Assembly: GCA_902789795.1 (NCBI GenBank)
Contig: CADAPM010000017.1
Location: 1 to 47,954 of the forward strand
Length of the DNA stretch: 47,954 nt
Direction of reading: 5' to 3'
Origin: an uncultured Eubacteriales bacterium
Lineage (GTDB): Bacteria; Bacillota; Clostridia; Christensenellales; Aristaeellaceae
Part shown: piece by piece, positions 39,189-45,890 of the stretch
Layout: each line of letters opens with the position of its first letter
Position numbering within the stretch: the first letter of the stretch is position 1
Notes under the pieces: generated by a model
Seen by the model: only the letters and a program-made list of their open reading frames with translations
Databases searched by the model: none
Told to the model about the DNA's origin: nothing
Made by a program: the position numbers and the translations under genes

Positions 39189-40991
39189 ATGAGTCAGCAA
39201 GCCGCAAAAACCAGTATTTTTGACAGGCTGCCCAGCCTGATCAAAAAGTCCAACGTTACCCTGTTCCCTGAAGGAGCCATGGGCTACCTGATCGGACCCA
39301 CCCTGGCGCTGATGGCCAACTCTGTGCTGGCCAACTACTTCAACAAATACATGACCGACGTGCTGAACATCAACAGCTGGGCCAGCGAGTTCTTCAAGTG
39401 GCTGCCCGTCATCTCGGTCATTTTCGTGGTCTTTGGCAATATCATCGTCGGCCGGCTCATGGACCGCAGCAAGTCCCGCGCGGGCAAGGCTCGTCCCCTG
39501 CTGCTGATCTCGGTGCCCATCAGCTTCCTGGCGCTTCTGATCCTGTTCGTCATTTCTCCGCTGGCGACCGATACCATCAACACCCAGGGCCAGGGCCTGG
39601 CGCTGGTGTGCATCGCCATCGGCTATAACCTGTGGTTCGCCTTCGCGTACCCCATGTACTACACGCCCCACGCGGCGCTGGTTAACCTGTCCACCCGCAA
39701 CTCCAAGGATCGCACCCTGCTGGCCACCCTGTCCAACGCGACGGCGCTGGCGGCCATGGGTCTGTCCACCATGATCCTGCCCTTCTTCCTCTCCCTGCTG
39801 TTCGTGCCCCAGACCACCAACCTGCCTGAGGGCGCCGAGCTGCTGGCCTCCGGCGAATACGCGCTGAACGGCGTGGTGCTCTACGACGCGGTAGCCTCCT
39901 ACAACAACTGGAAGATCTTCGTCATCGCCCTGACCGTCATCACCGTCATCGGTGCGCTGGTCGAGTTCATGTTCACCCGCGAGCGCGTCACCGAGGAGTC
40001 CATGAACCAGGGCGACGATGCCGCCCCGGCCAAGGCCCTGCCCATCAGCAAGCAGGCCAAGATCTGCTTCGGCGACAAGTTCTGGATCATCATGATGATC
40101 TTCTTCTTCTGCTACCAGCTGGGCGGCATGACCAAGAACGTCAGCCAGCTCTACTTCTGCCAGGCTATGTTCAAGAACGCCGACGGCTTCTACACCATCG
40201 CCAACGGCGGCAACATCTCCGGCCTGCTGGCCATCATCGGCGCGATCCCGACGGCCATCGGCATGGTGGCGGCTCCCATCCTCGCCAACAAGATCGGCAA
40301 GGGCAAGGCCATCCTCTGCGGCGCGGTGCTGGCCACCGTGGGCGGCGCGCTGGGTCTCCTGGCGCCTGACAACCTGATCCTGGTCTATGTGTCCTTCATC
40401 CTGAAGGCCCTGGGCTCCACCCCCGCGATGTACCTGTCCATGGCGCTGCTGGCTGACGTGCTGGACCACCAGGAGGCGGTCAACGGCGCGCGCACCGACG
40501 GCCTGACCATGACCATCTACGGCGCCATCATGGCCGGTATGACCGGCGTGGCCACCGGCATCCTGAACATCGTGCTGTCCAACGTGGGCTACGCGGCGGA
40601 CAACATCTCCTCCGAGGCCATCCGCGGCGCGATGCCCTGGGTGTTCATCGGCGTGGAGACCATCTGCTACCTCGTGATCGCCCTGTTCTTCATCTTCATG
40701 GGCGTCGAGAAGTTCGGCAAGTTCGACCATGAGGCCATCGTAGCGGACCAGAAGGCTGCCGCCCTGGCGGAAGGCCGCGCCTACGTCTCTCCCGAAGAAA
40801 AGATCCGTCTCGAAGAGGGCGAGGAAGCCTACCAGGCCGAGCTCAAGAAGCAGGCTGACGCCAAGGCCGCCGAGGAAAAGAAGCTCGCCGCCCTCTCCGC
40901 CGACGCCCGCAAAGCGCTCCTGGACAAGGAAAACGCCATCAAGGCCGAGCTCAACAGCCTGAGAAAGGCGAAGGGGAAAGCGGCGATCTGA
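39189..40991 (+). CDS. GPH-family glycoside/oligosaccharide:cation symporter
   Basis: A 600-residue major-facilitator transporter with about 12 membrane helices. 'GRLMDRSKSRAGKARPLLLISVPISF' is the GPH hallmark loop between helices 2 and 3. Family members import melibiose, raffinose, xylosides or similar glycosides with Na+ or H+. The C-terminal 75 residues are an unusual Ala/Lys/Glu-rich helical tail predicted to be cytoplasmic. GGGAGG lies 11 nt before the chosen ATG; an earlier in-frame ATG at 39135 lacks a site. With the cytoplasmic GH13 enzymes it suggests uptake then hydrolysis of oligosaccharides. Confidence 0.9.
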   Translation: MSQQAAKTSIFDRLPSLIKKSNVTLFPEGAMGYLIGPTLALMANSVLANYFNKYMTDVLNINSWASEFFKWLPVISVIFVVFGNIIVGRLMDRSKSRAGKARPLLLISVPISFLALLILFVISPLATDTINTQGQGLALVCIAIGYNLWFAFAYPMYYTPHAALVNLSTRNSKDRTLLATLSNATALAAMGLSTMILPFFLSLLFVPQTTNLPEGAELLASGEYALNGVVLYDAVASYNNWKIFVIALTVITVIGALVEFMFTRERVTEESMNQGDDAAPAKALPISKQAKICFGDKFWIIMMIFFFCYQLGGMTKNVSQLYFCQAMFKNADGFYTIANGGNISGLLAIIGAIPTAIGMVAAPILANKIGKGKAILCGAVLATVGGALGLLAPDNLILVYVSFILKALGSTPAMYLSMALLADVLDHQEAVNGARTDGLTMTIYGAIMAGMTGVATGILNIVLSNVGYAADNISSEAIRGAMPWVFIGVETICYLVIALFFIFMGVEKFGKFDHEAIVADQKAAALAEGRAYVSPEEKIRLEEGEEAYQAELKKQADAKAAEEKKLAALSADARKALLDKENAIKAELNSLRKAKGKAAI

Positions 40992-41014
40992 CGCCAAGAG
41001 AAAGCAAAAGCTTT

Positions 41015-41148
41015 GAAGTAGGAGGGAGTGAAGTAGGAAGTAGGAGTTAGGAAGTAGGAAGCAATTCTACTCCCGCGGCTGGCGTTATAAAGGCCACAGC
41101 AAGAACACTCTTTACTTCCTACTTCATCCTTCCTACTTCCTACTTTCC
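41015..41148. repeat. Heptamer element E10 (complete)
   Basis: The left array is AAGTAGG/AGTTAGG (41015-41062), the core runs from GCAATTCTACTCC with GGC...GCC to TCTTTAC, and the right array has CTACTTC units (41110-41148). It starts about 25 bp after the symporter stop. Confidence 0.85.
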
Positions 41149-41194
41149 GCTCCATCCATCCTGTTTTTTATTGATATCCCTGAAAGGAACTACC

Positions 41195-41851
41195 ATGAAA
41201 CTATCCGCGGTCCTCTTCGACATGGACGGCCTGCTCACGGACAGTGAGGGGGTCGGGCATCAGATACTCAAAGAAGGCGGACGGCAGTTCGGGTTTGAGC
41301 TGTCGGACCGCCTTCTTGACGATATGACGGGCGTGAACGACGCGGAGTGCGTCGCGATCTTCAGCGCGAATTATCCGGGCCTCGACGCGGAAAAGCTGAT
41401 GCAGCACTACCGCGACGGGATGTACGCCGCCTCGGTGGCGGGCAGGATCCCCCTGAAGCCCGGTGTGCGCGAGCTCTTGGACGTGCTGGACACGCACCAC
41501 ATTCCCCGGGCGGTGGTGTCGAGCAACGACCGCTTCATCATTGAGAGCAATCTGCGCGGAGCCGGCATCCTCGAGCGTTTTGACGCCCTGGTGTGCGGGG
41601 ATATGATCCGCCGCTCCAAGCCCGCGCCGGATATCTATTTGGCCGGAGCAGAGGCGCTTTGCGTGCGCCCTGAAAACTGCCTGGTGCTGGAGGATTCGCC
41701 CAACGGGCTGAAGGCGGGCCGTGCAGCGGGCATGCGCACCTGCATGGTGCCGGACCGCATCCCCTACTCGGACGCCCTCGCGCCGTATGCGGACGATGTC
41801 CGGGAGAGCCTTCTGGACGTCATCCCCCTGATCATGCCATGGCTGAGCTGA
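41195..41851 (+). CDS. HAD-superfamily phosphatase (beta-phosphoglucomutase-like)
   Basis: A 218-residue enzyme. The catalytic DxD is Asp9/Asp11 in FDMDGLLTDSE, motif II is 'AVVSSNDR', the motif III lysine is in 'RRSKPAPDIYLAGAEAL', and motif IV is 'LVLEDSPNGLKAGRAAGM'. The cap-domain placement fits the PGM-like/phosphatase subgroup (hexose or nucleotide phosphates). AAAGGAA lies 6 nt before the ATG. It overlaps rlmH by 13 bp. Confidence 0.88.
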   Translation: MKLSAVLFDMDGLLTDSEGVGHQILKEGGRQFGFELSDRLLDDMTGVNDAECVAIFSANYPGLDAEKLMQHYRDGMYAASVAGRIPLKPGVRELLDVLDTHHIPRAVVSSNDRFIIESNLRGAGILERFDALVCGDMIRRSKPAPDIYLAGAEALCVRPENCLVLEDSPNGLKAGRAAGMRTCMVPDRIPYSDALAPYADDVRESLLDVIPLIMPWLS

Positions 41852-42315
41852 TTTTATGTGTGGGCCGCCTGAAGGAAGCATACTGGCGCGACGCCTGCGG
41901 CGAATACTTAAAGCGCCTCAGCCGCTACGGCAAGCCTGAGCTCGTGGAGGTGGACGACCTGCCCGAGCCGGAGCACGCCTCCGACGTCGACCGGCAGAAG
42001 ATCATGCAGAAGGAGGGCGAAGCCCTGCTCAAGCGCATCCGGCCCGGGGACTACGTGGTCGCCCTGTGCATCGACGCGCCTCAGCTCACCAGCGAGGGCC
42101 TGGCGGACCTGCTGAAGGACCGCGATCTCCAGGGCGGGCGCACCGTGTTCGTGATCGGCGGCTCCCTGGGCCTCTCACCCCAGGTCATCGCCCGGGCGGA
42201 CCGGAAGCTGTCCATGTCCAAATTGACCTTCCCGCACCAGCTGGCCCGGGTCATGCTGCTGGAGCAGCTGTACCGGGCAAGGAAGATCCTGGCGGGGGAA
42301 AGGTATCACAAATAA
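41839..42315 (+). CDS. rlmH: 23S rRNA (pseudouridine-1915-N3)-methyltransferase
   Basis: A 158-residue SPOUT methyltransferase that methylates pseudouridine 1915 in helix 69 of 23S rRNA. 'FVIGGSLGLSPQV' is the S-adenosylmethionine knot and 'SKLTFPHQLARVMLLEQLYRA' the C-terminal signature, ending ERYHK in place of the common EPYHK/R. Length and motifs match RlmH throughout. It is translationally coupled to the HAD gene. Confidence 0.96.
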   Translation: MAELILCVGRLKEAYWRDACGEYLKRLSRYGKPELVEVDDLPEPEHASDVDRQKIMQKEGEALLKRIRPGDYVVALCIDAPQLTSEGLADLLKDRDLQGGRTVFVIGGSLGLSPQVIARADRKLSMSKLTFPHQLARVMLLEQLYRARKILAGERYHK

Positions 42316-42410
42316 CGCGGAAACACGAAAAAGTCAGGCGGTTTCTTCGGCCGGTGTGAAAAAACGCCGCGGCAAAAATGTAAAAAACCGCTGACGTCAT
42401 AGGCCGAAAT

Positions 42411-42439
42411 TTGACAAATCCCTCCGATTGTGGTAAAAC
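42411..42439 (+). promoter_or_regulatory. Promoter of the alpha-amylase gene
   Basis: TTGACA (42411-42416), 17-bp spacer, TAAAAC (42434-42439). The spacer contains the arm AAATCCCTCC (42416-42425) of an inverted repeat whose other arm is the ribosome site. Confidence 0.6.
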
Positions 42440-42468
42440 ATGCCGAATCCACATCAAAGGAGGGATTT
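42416..42468 (+). promoter_or_regulatory. Inverted repeat pairing the promoter spacer with the ribosome site
   Basis: AAATCCCTCC (42416-42425) is the exact reverse complement of GGAGGGATTT (42459-42468), which holds the amylase Shine-Dalgarno. RNA that starts at the local promoter lacks the first arm; RNA reading through from rlmH has it and could mask the ribosome site. Confidence 0.5.
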
Positions 42469-42469
42469 G

Positions 42470-43942
42470 TTGGATTTTAACGAAACGATGATGCAGTATT
42501 TCGAGTGGTATCTCCCGAACGACGGCCTGTGGTGGAAACGCTGCGCCGCGAAGGCGGAGAATCTGGCGGCCCTCGGAATCACCCAGGTATGGTTACCGCC
42601 GGCCTACAAAGGCACCTCCCAGGAGGACGTGGGCTACGGCGTTTATGATATGTATGATCTCGGAGAGTTTGACCAGAAGGGAACGATCCGGACAAAATAC
42701 GGCACCAAAGAAGAATACATCGAAGCGGTGCGCGCCTTCCACAGCGCGGGCATCCGTGTGTTTGCCGACATCGTGCTCAACCACCGCATGGGCGGGGATG
42801 AGCTGGAGGAGATCCATGCCGTCACGGATGATCCGGAAAACCGGACGGAGCAGGTGGGCAGCGAGCAGACGATCCGCGCCTGGAGCAAATTCACTTTTCC
42901 CGGCCGAAAGGGCAAGTACAGCCGCTTTATCTGGGACCACCGGTGCTTTTCCGGCACCGACTGGGACGAGAACAGCCGGGAACCGGGCCATATCTACCGC
43001 TTCAGCGGCAAGCAATGGGCGCCGGAAACGGACCCGGAAAACGGAAATTTTGATTACCTGATGGGAATGGATGTGGATATGTCCAACCCGGACGTCGTGC
43101 GGGAAACGAAAAAGTGGCTCAACTGGTACCTGAAGGAGACGGGGGTCGACGGGCTGCGCCTGGACGCTGTCAAGCACATCAGCTTTCCCTTCTACCGCGA
43201 GCTGCTGAAGGACGCGCGCGACGGCGGCCGGCGCAGCCTCCCTGCTGTGGGCGAATACTGGAGCGGCGACGTGGAGCGCCTGAAATACTACCTGGACGCG
43301 GTGGACAATGAGATGTCCCTGTTTGACGTGGCGCTGCACTACAACATCTTCAATGCGTCCCAGGCCGGGGCGGATTACGACCTGAGGACCATCTTCGACA
43401 ACACGCTCGTCCGCGAACGGCCGCAGAACGCTGTCACTTTCGTGGATAACCATGACACCCAGCACGGACAGAGCCTGCAGTCCTTCGTGGACGACTGGTT
43501 CAAGCCTCTGGCTTATGCCCTGATCCTGCTCAGGCAGGAGGGCGTGCCCTGCGTGTTTTATTCAGACTACTACGGAAACCCGGTAAAGAACCGGCCGATG
43601 GTGCCCAACCTCGGCAAGCTGATCAAGCTGCGCCATGCCTACGCCTACGGCAGCCAGGAGGACTGCTTTGAGCGCGCGGACCTGATCGGCTGGGTGCGGC
43701 GCGGTGACGAAGAACATGAACACTCCGGGCTTGCTGCGGTGCTCTCCAACGGCGAGGGCGGCAGCCTGCGCATGAAGATCGGCGAGCGCTTCGCCGGGGA
43801 GAGCTTCCGGGATGTGCTCGGCGGCTGCCCGGAGCCCGTGGTGATCGATGCGGAGGGCTGCGGAGAATTCCGGGTGGAAGGCCGCGGCCTTGCGGTCTGG
43901 GTGCGTGAAAGCGCGTTTGAGGATCTGGTGGTCAATGAATAA
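42470..43942 (+). CDS. Cytoplasmic alpha-amylase (GH13)
   Basis: A 490-residue amylase with catalytic Asp232 (DGLRLDAVKHI), Glu262 (VGEYW) and Asp329 (FVDNHDTQ). It has no signal peptide and opens with the 'MMQYFEWYLPNDG' signature of intracellular bacterial alpha-amylases. The TTG at 42470 is chosen as start because AAAGGAGGG lies 6 nt upstream and the short DFNET lead matches the family; an ATG at 42488 is a fallback. It cleaves imported malto-oligosaccharides or glycogen-like glucans. Confidence 0.92.
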   Translation: MDFNETMMQYFEWYLPNDGLWWKRCAAKAENLAALGITQVWLPPAYKGTSQEDVGYGVYDMYDLGEFDQKGTIRTKYGTKEEYIEAVRAFHSAGIRVFADIVLNHRMGGDELEEIHAVTDDPENRTEQVGSEQTIRAWSKFTFPGRKGKYSRFIWDHRCFSGTDWDENSREPGHIYRFSGKQWAPETDPENGNFDYLMGMDVDMSNPDVVRETKKWLNWYLKETGVDGLRLDAVKHISFPFYRELLKDARDGGRRSLPAVGEYWSGDVERLKYYLDAVDNEMSLFDVALHYNIFNASQAGADYDLRTIFDNTLVRERPQNAVTFVDNHDTQHGQSLQSFVDDWFKPLAYALILLRQEGVPCVFYSDYYGNPVKNRPMVPNLGKLIKLRHAYAYGSQEDCFERADLIGWVRRGDEEHEHSGLAAVLSNGEGGSLRMKIGERFAGESFRDVLGGCPEPVVIDAEGCGEFRVEGRGLAVWVRESAFEDLVVNE

Positions 43943-44132
43943 CCGCAATTCACGTAAGCCCAGCCCGTCAGCTGCCATTCCCGTCTGATAAGTTTCGTAC
44001 AGCACTGCCTCCCTGTTTCTTTTTTTTAAAAAAATGCTGCCATGCCTCCGGGGTCTGCGTATCAACAGGTGGAAGCACCAAGCTTCCGCAAAATAAAAAA
44101 ACAACGCCGCTATGGCGGCAGGAGGTAGAAAC

Positions 44133-44354
44133 ATGTCAGCAATCATGAAGGAACTCAAACTGGAAGAAATGAACAAGGTCAGCGGCGGCGATCTGCATTC
44201 GCATATGATGGATTTCGGCGAGCGGCAATACTATCAGGAGCTGGAGTATTATTACAAGTACGGCGACGAAGAGAAAAAAGAAATGGCCACGCCGCAGATG
44301 AAGGCCTTTGAGAAGCAAATGATCGAAAAGTACGACCCTTCCATCGTCTACTGA
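44133..44354 (+). CDS. Orphan double-glycine-leader peptide (bacteriocin/RiPP-like precursor)
   Basis: A 73-residue peptide. Residues 1-19 (MSAIMKELKLEEMNKVSGG) match the double-glycine leader consensus 'L..EE.....GG' cut by C39-peptidase ABC exporters. The predicted core of 54 residues is rich in Tyr, Glu and Lys and has no Cys, so it is neither a lantibiotic nor a disulfide bacteriocin. AGGAGG lies 7 nt before the ATG and a bidirectional terminator follows. No exporter, immunity or modification gene is in the window. It could be a signalling peptide, a bacteriocin or a Nif11-like substrate of enzymes encoded elsewhere. Confidence 0.7.
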   Translation: MSAIMKELKLEEMNKVSGGDLHSHMMDFGERQYYQELEYYYKYGDEEKKEMATPQMKAFEKQMIEKYDPSIVY

Positions 44355-44370
44355 TAAAACACAAAAAAAG

Positions 44371-44411
44371 GGGACGGTCCTGCAATTCAGCGGGTGCCGT
44401 CCCTTTGTTTT
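44371..44411. terminator. Bidirectional terminator
   Basis: GGGACGG (44371-44377) pairs with CCGTCCC (44397-44403), extended by A/T pairs. TTTGTTTTT follows on the plus strand and a run of T on the minus strand, so it serves both the peptide gene and the MscS gene. Confidence 0.8.
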
Positions 44412-44418
44412 TGGGTGT

Positions 44419-45204
44419 TTACTTGTCACTGACCACGCGCAGCGCGGGGGCCTGGACGCCCTTGGCGGCGAAGGCTTCCACGATCAGCTGGTTGAGCTCA
44501 AAGTACAGGTCCCAGTAGTTCTCGGTCTTGCACCAGACGCGCACGGTGAACTCCATGGCCTCGTTGGTGCCGCCGCTGATGTGGGCGAAGGGCGCGGGCT
44601 CCTGCAGCGCGTACTGGCTGCCAGCCACCGCGTCCAGGATGCACCGCTGGATCTCGGCGGGCTTTTCAGACTTCGCGCAGGAGAAGACCAGGTCCACCCG
44701 GCGCTGGGGCTCGGCGGTGTAGTCCACCACGTTGGCGTTCATCAGGCTGCCGTTTGGCACGGTGACGCGCTTGTTGTCGATGGTCATGATCACGGTATAG
44801 AACAGGTTGATGGAGTGCACCACGCCGCTGGCGCCGGCCGCGTCCACATAGTCGCCGACCTTGAAGGGCCGGAGCACCATCAGCAGGATGCCGCCCGCCA
44901 GGTTGCTGAGCGCCCCCTGCAGGGCCAGGCCGACGGCCACGCCGGCGGAGGCCAGCAGCGCGATCACCTGCGCCATGGGCACGCCCAGGATCGTAATCAC
45001 CGCGATGATCAGCATCACGTACATGAGCCACTTGATGAAGTTCAGCACGAACCGGACCACCGTCTGGTCCAGCTTCTCAAAGCCCTTCAGCTTGCGCAGG
45101 GCTTTCATGATGAATTGGATGGCGAAATAACCGACGATACTGACGATAATGGCGAGCACGATGTTTCCGCCGGCCCCGGCGAGCATTTCGGGAATCTTGT
45201 CCAT
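44419..45204 (-). CDS. MscS-type mechanosensitive ion channel
   Basis: A 261-residue small-conductance channel with three membrane helices (about 14-33, 54-76, 78-110). The pore helix TM3 is Gly/Ala-rich ('AGVAVGLALQGALSNLAGGILLMVLRPFKVGDYV'), followed by the beta domain ('TIDNKRVTVPNGSLMNANVVDY') and the C-terminal alpha/beta domain. It releases solutes on hypo-osmotic shock. GGAGG lies 8 nt before the ATG. Confidence 0.94.
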   Translation of the reverse strand: MDKIPEMLAGAGGNIVLAIIVSIVGYFAIQFIMKALRKLKGFEKLDQTVVRFVLNFIKWLMYVMLIIAVITILGVPMAQVIALLASAGVAVGLALQGALSNLAGGILLMVLRPFKVGDYVDAAGASGVVHSINLFYTVIMTIDNKRVTVPNGSLMNANVVDYTAEPQRRVDLVFSCAKSEKPAEIQRCILDAVAGSQYALQEPAPFAHISGGTNEAMEFTVRVWCKTENYWDLYFELNQLIVEAFAAKGVQAPALRVVSDK

Positions 45205-45246
45205 GGCTGGAACCTCCTTATTATTCTTGCAGGAAACTGCTATTCC

Positions 45247-45275
45247 AGTATAGCGGTTTTTGCTTTCCCGTGCAA
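45247..45275 (-). promoter_or_regulatory. Sigma-A promoter of the MscS gene
   Basis: Minus strand TTGCAC (45270-45275), 17-bp spacer, TATACT (45247-45252). Confidence 0.7.
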
Positions 45276-45371
45276 CAAATTCTTTTCTGGGCGGCGATAT
45301 TTATTCGATAAAAACGCCCCGCAGCAGCGTCTATATCAGTGAAACCCAATCGGAGGAGGTGGTCCGCTCCC

Positions 45372-45890
45372 ATGACGGCTGTCAAGGATCCGGACAGCGG
45401 ACGGGATCAGGCGATCGAACGGCTGATCAGCGAGTACCAGACACCGCTCCTGCGCCTGTGCTATATGCAATTGCACGATCGGGCGCTGGCGGAGGACGCG
45501 GTGCAGGAGACCTTTTTGAAAGCATATCGCGCTTACGGGCAGTTCCGGGGCCAGAGCAGTGAAAAGACCTGGCTCAGCCGTATCGCGGTGAATGTGTGCC
45601 GGGACGTCCAGCGGGGCAGCTGGTTCAGGCATACGGACCGGCGGGTGACGCCGGACATGCTGCCCGAAGCCGCGCAGGAGCCGGCCGGCAGGGATATCGA
45701 CCTGGCGCTGGCCATCATGAACCTGCCAAACAAGCTGCGAGAAGCAATCATATTGTATTATTATCAGGACATGGGCACGGAGGAGATCGCGGAAGCGCTG
45801 GGCATCGCCCAGTCGTCCGTATCCAACCGCCTGAAGCGGGGCCGGGGAAAGCTCCACAAGGCGCTGGAGGGGAGGGATCAGGATGCGTGA
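45372..45890 (+). CDS. ECF-type RNA polymerase sigma factor
   Basis: A 172-residue group 4 sigma factor. Region 2 covers about 18-75 ('ALAEDAVQETFLKAYRAYGQFRGQSSEKTWLSRIAVNVCRD') and region 4 about 112-165 ('LPNKLREAIILYYYQDMGTEEIAEALGIAQSSVSNRLKRGRGKL'). GGAGGAGG lies about 10 nt before the ATG; an in-frame GTG at 45339 has no ribosome site. It overlaps the downstream membrane gene by 8 bp, the usual arrangement with an anti-sigma factor. Confidence 0.92.
   Translation: MTAVKDPDSGRDQAIERLISEYQTPLLRLCYMQLHDRALAEDAVQETFLKAYRAYGQFRGQSSEKTWLSRIAVNVCRDVQRGSWFRHTDRRVTPDMLPEAAQEPAGRDIDLALAIMNLPNKLREAIILYYYQDMGTEEIAEALGIAQSSVSNRLKRGRGKLHKALEGRDQDA

Noticed and set aside
245-41148. CRISPR arrays, suggested by regularly repeated short units
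   Set aside because: The units are 7 bp with no unique spacers and no cas genes are present; the arrays are tandem heptamers in inverted pairs.
42316-42410. Terminator after rlmH from GCGGTTT...AAACCGC pairing
   Set aside because: The arms are far apart and no T-run follows the stem; read-through into the amylase leader remains possible.
44133-44354. Full bacteriocin biosynthetic cluster around the GG-leader peptide
   Set aside because: The neighbours are an alpha-amylase and an MscS channel; no exporter, modification enzyme or immunity gene lies within the window.
45276-45371. Autoregulated ECF promoter (TGAAAC -35) before the sigma gene
   Set aside because: A TGAAAC is present at 45338-45343, but there is no room for a -10 element before the ATG at 45372.
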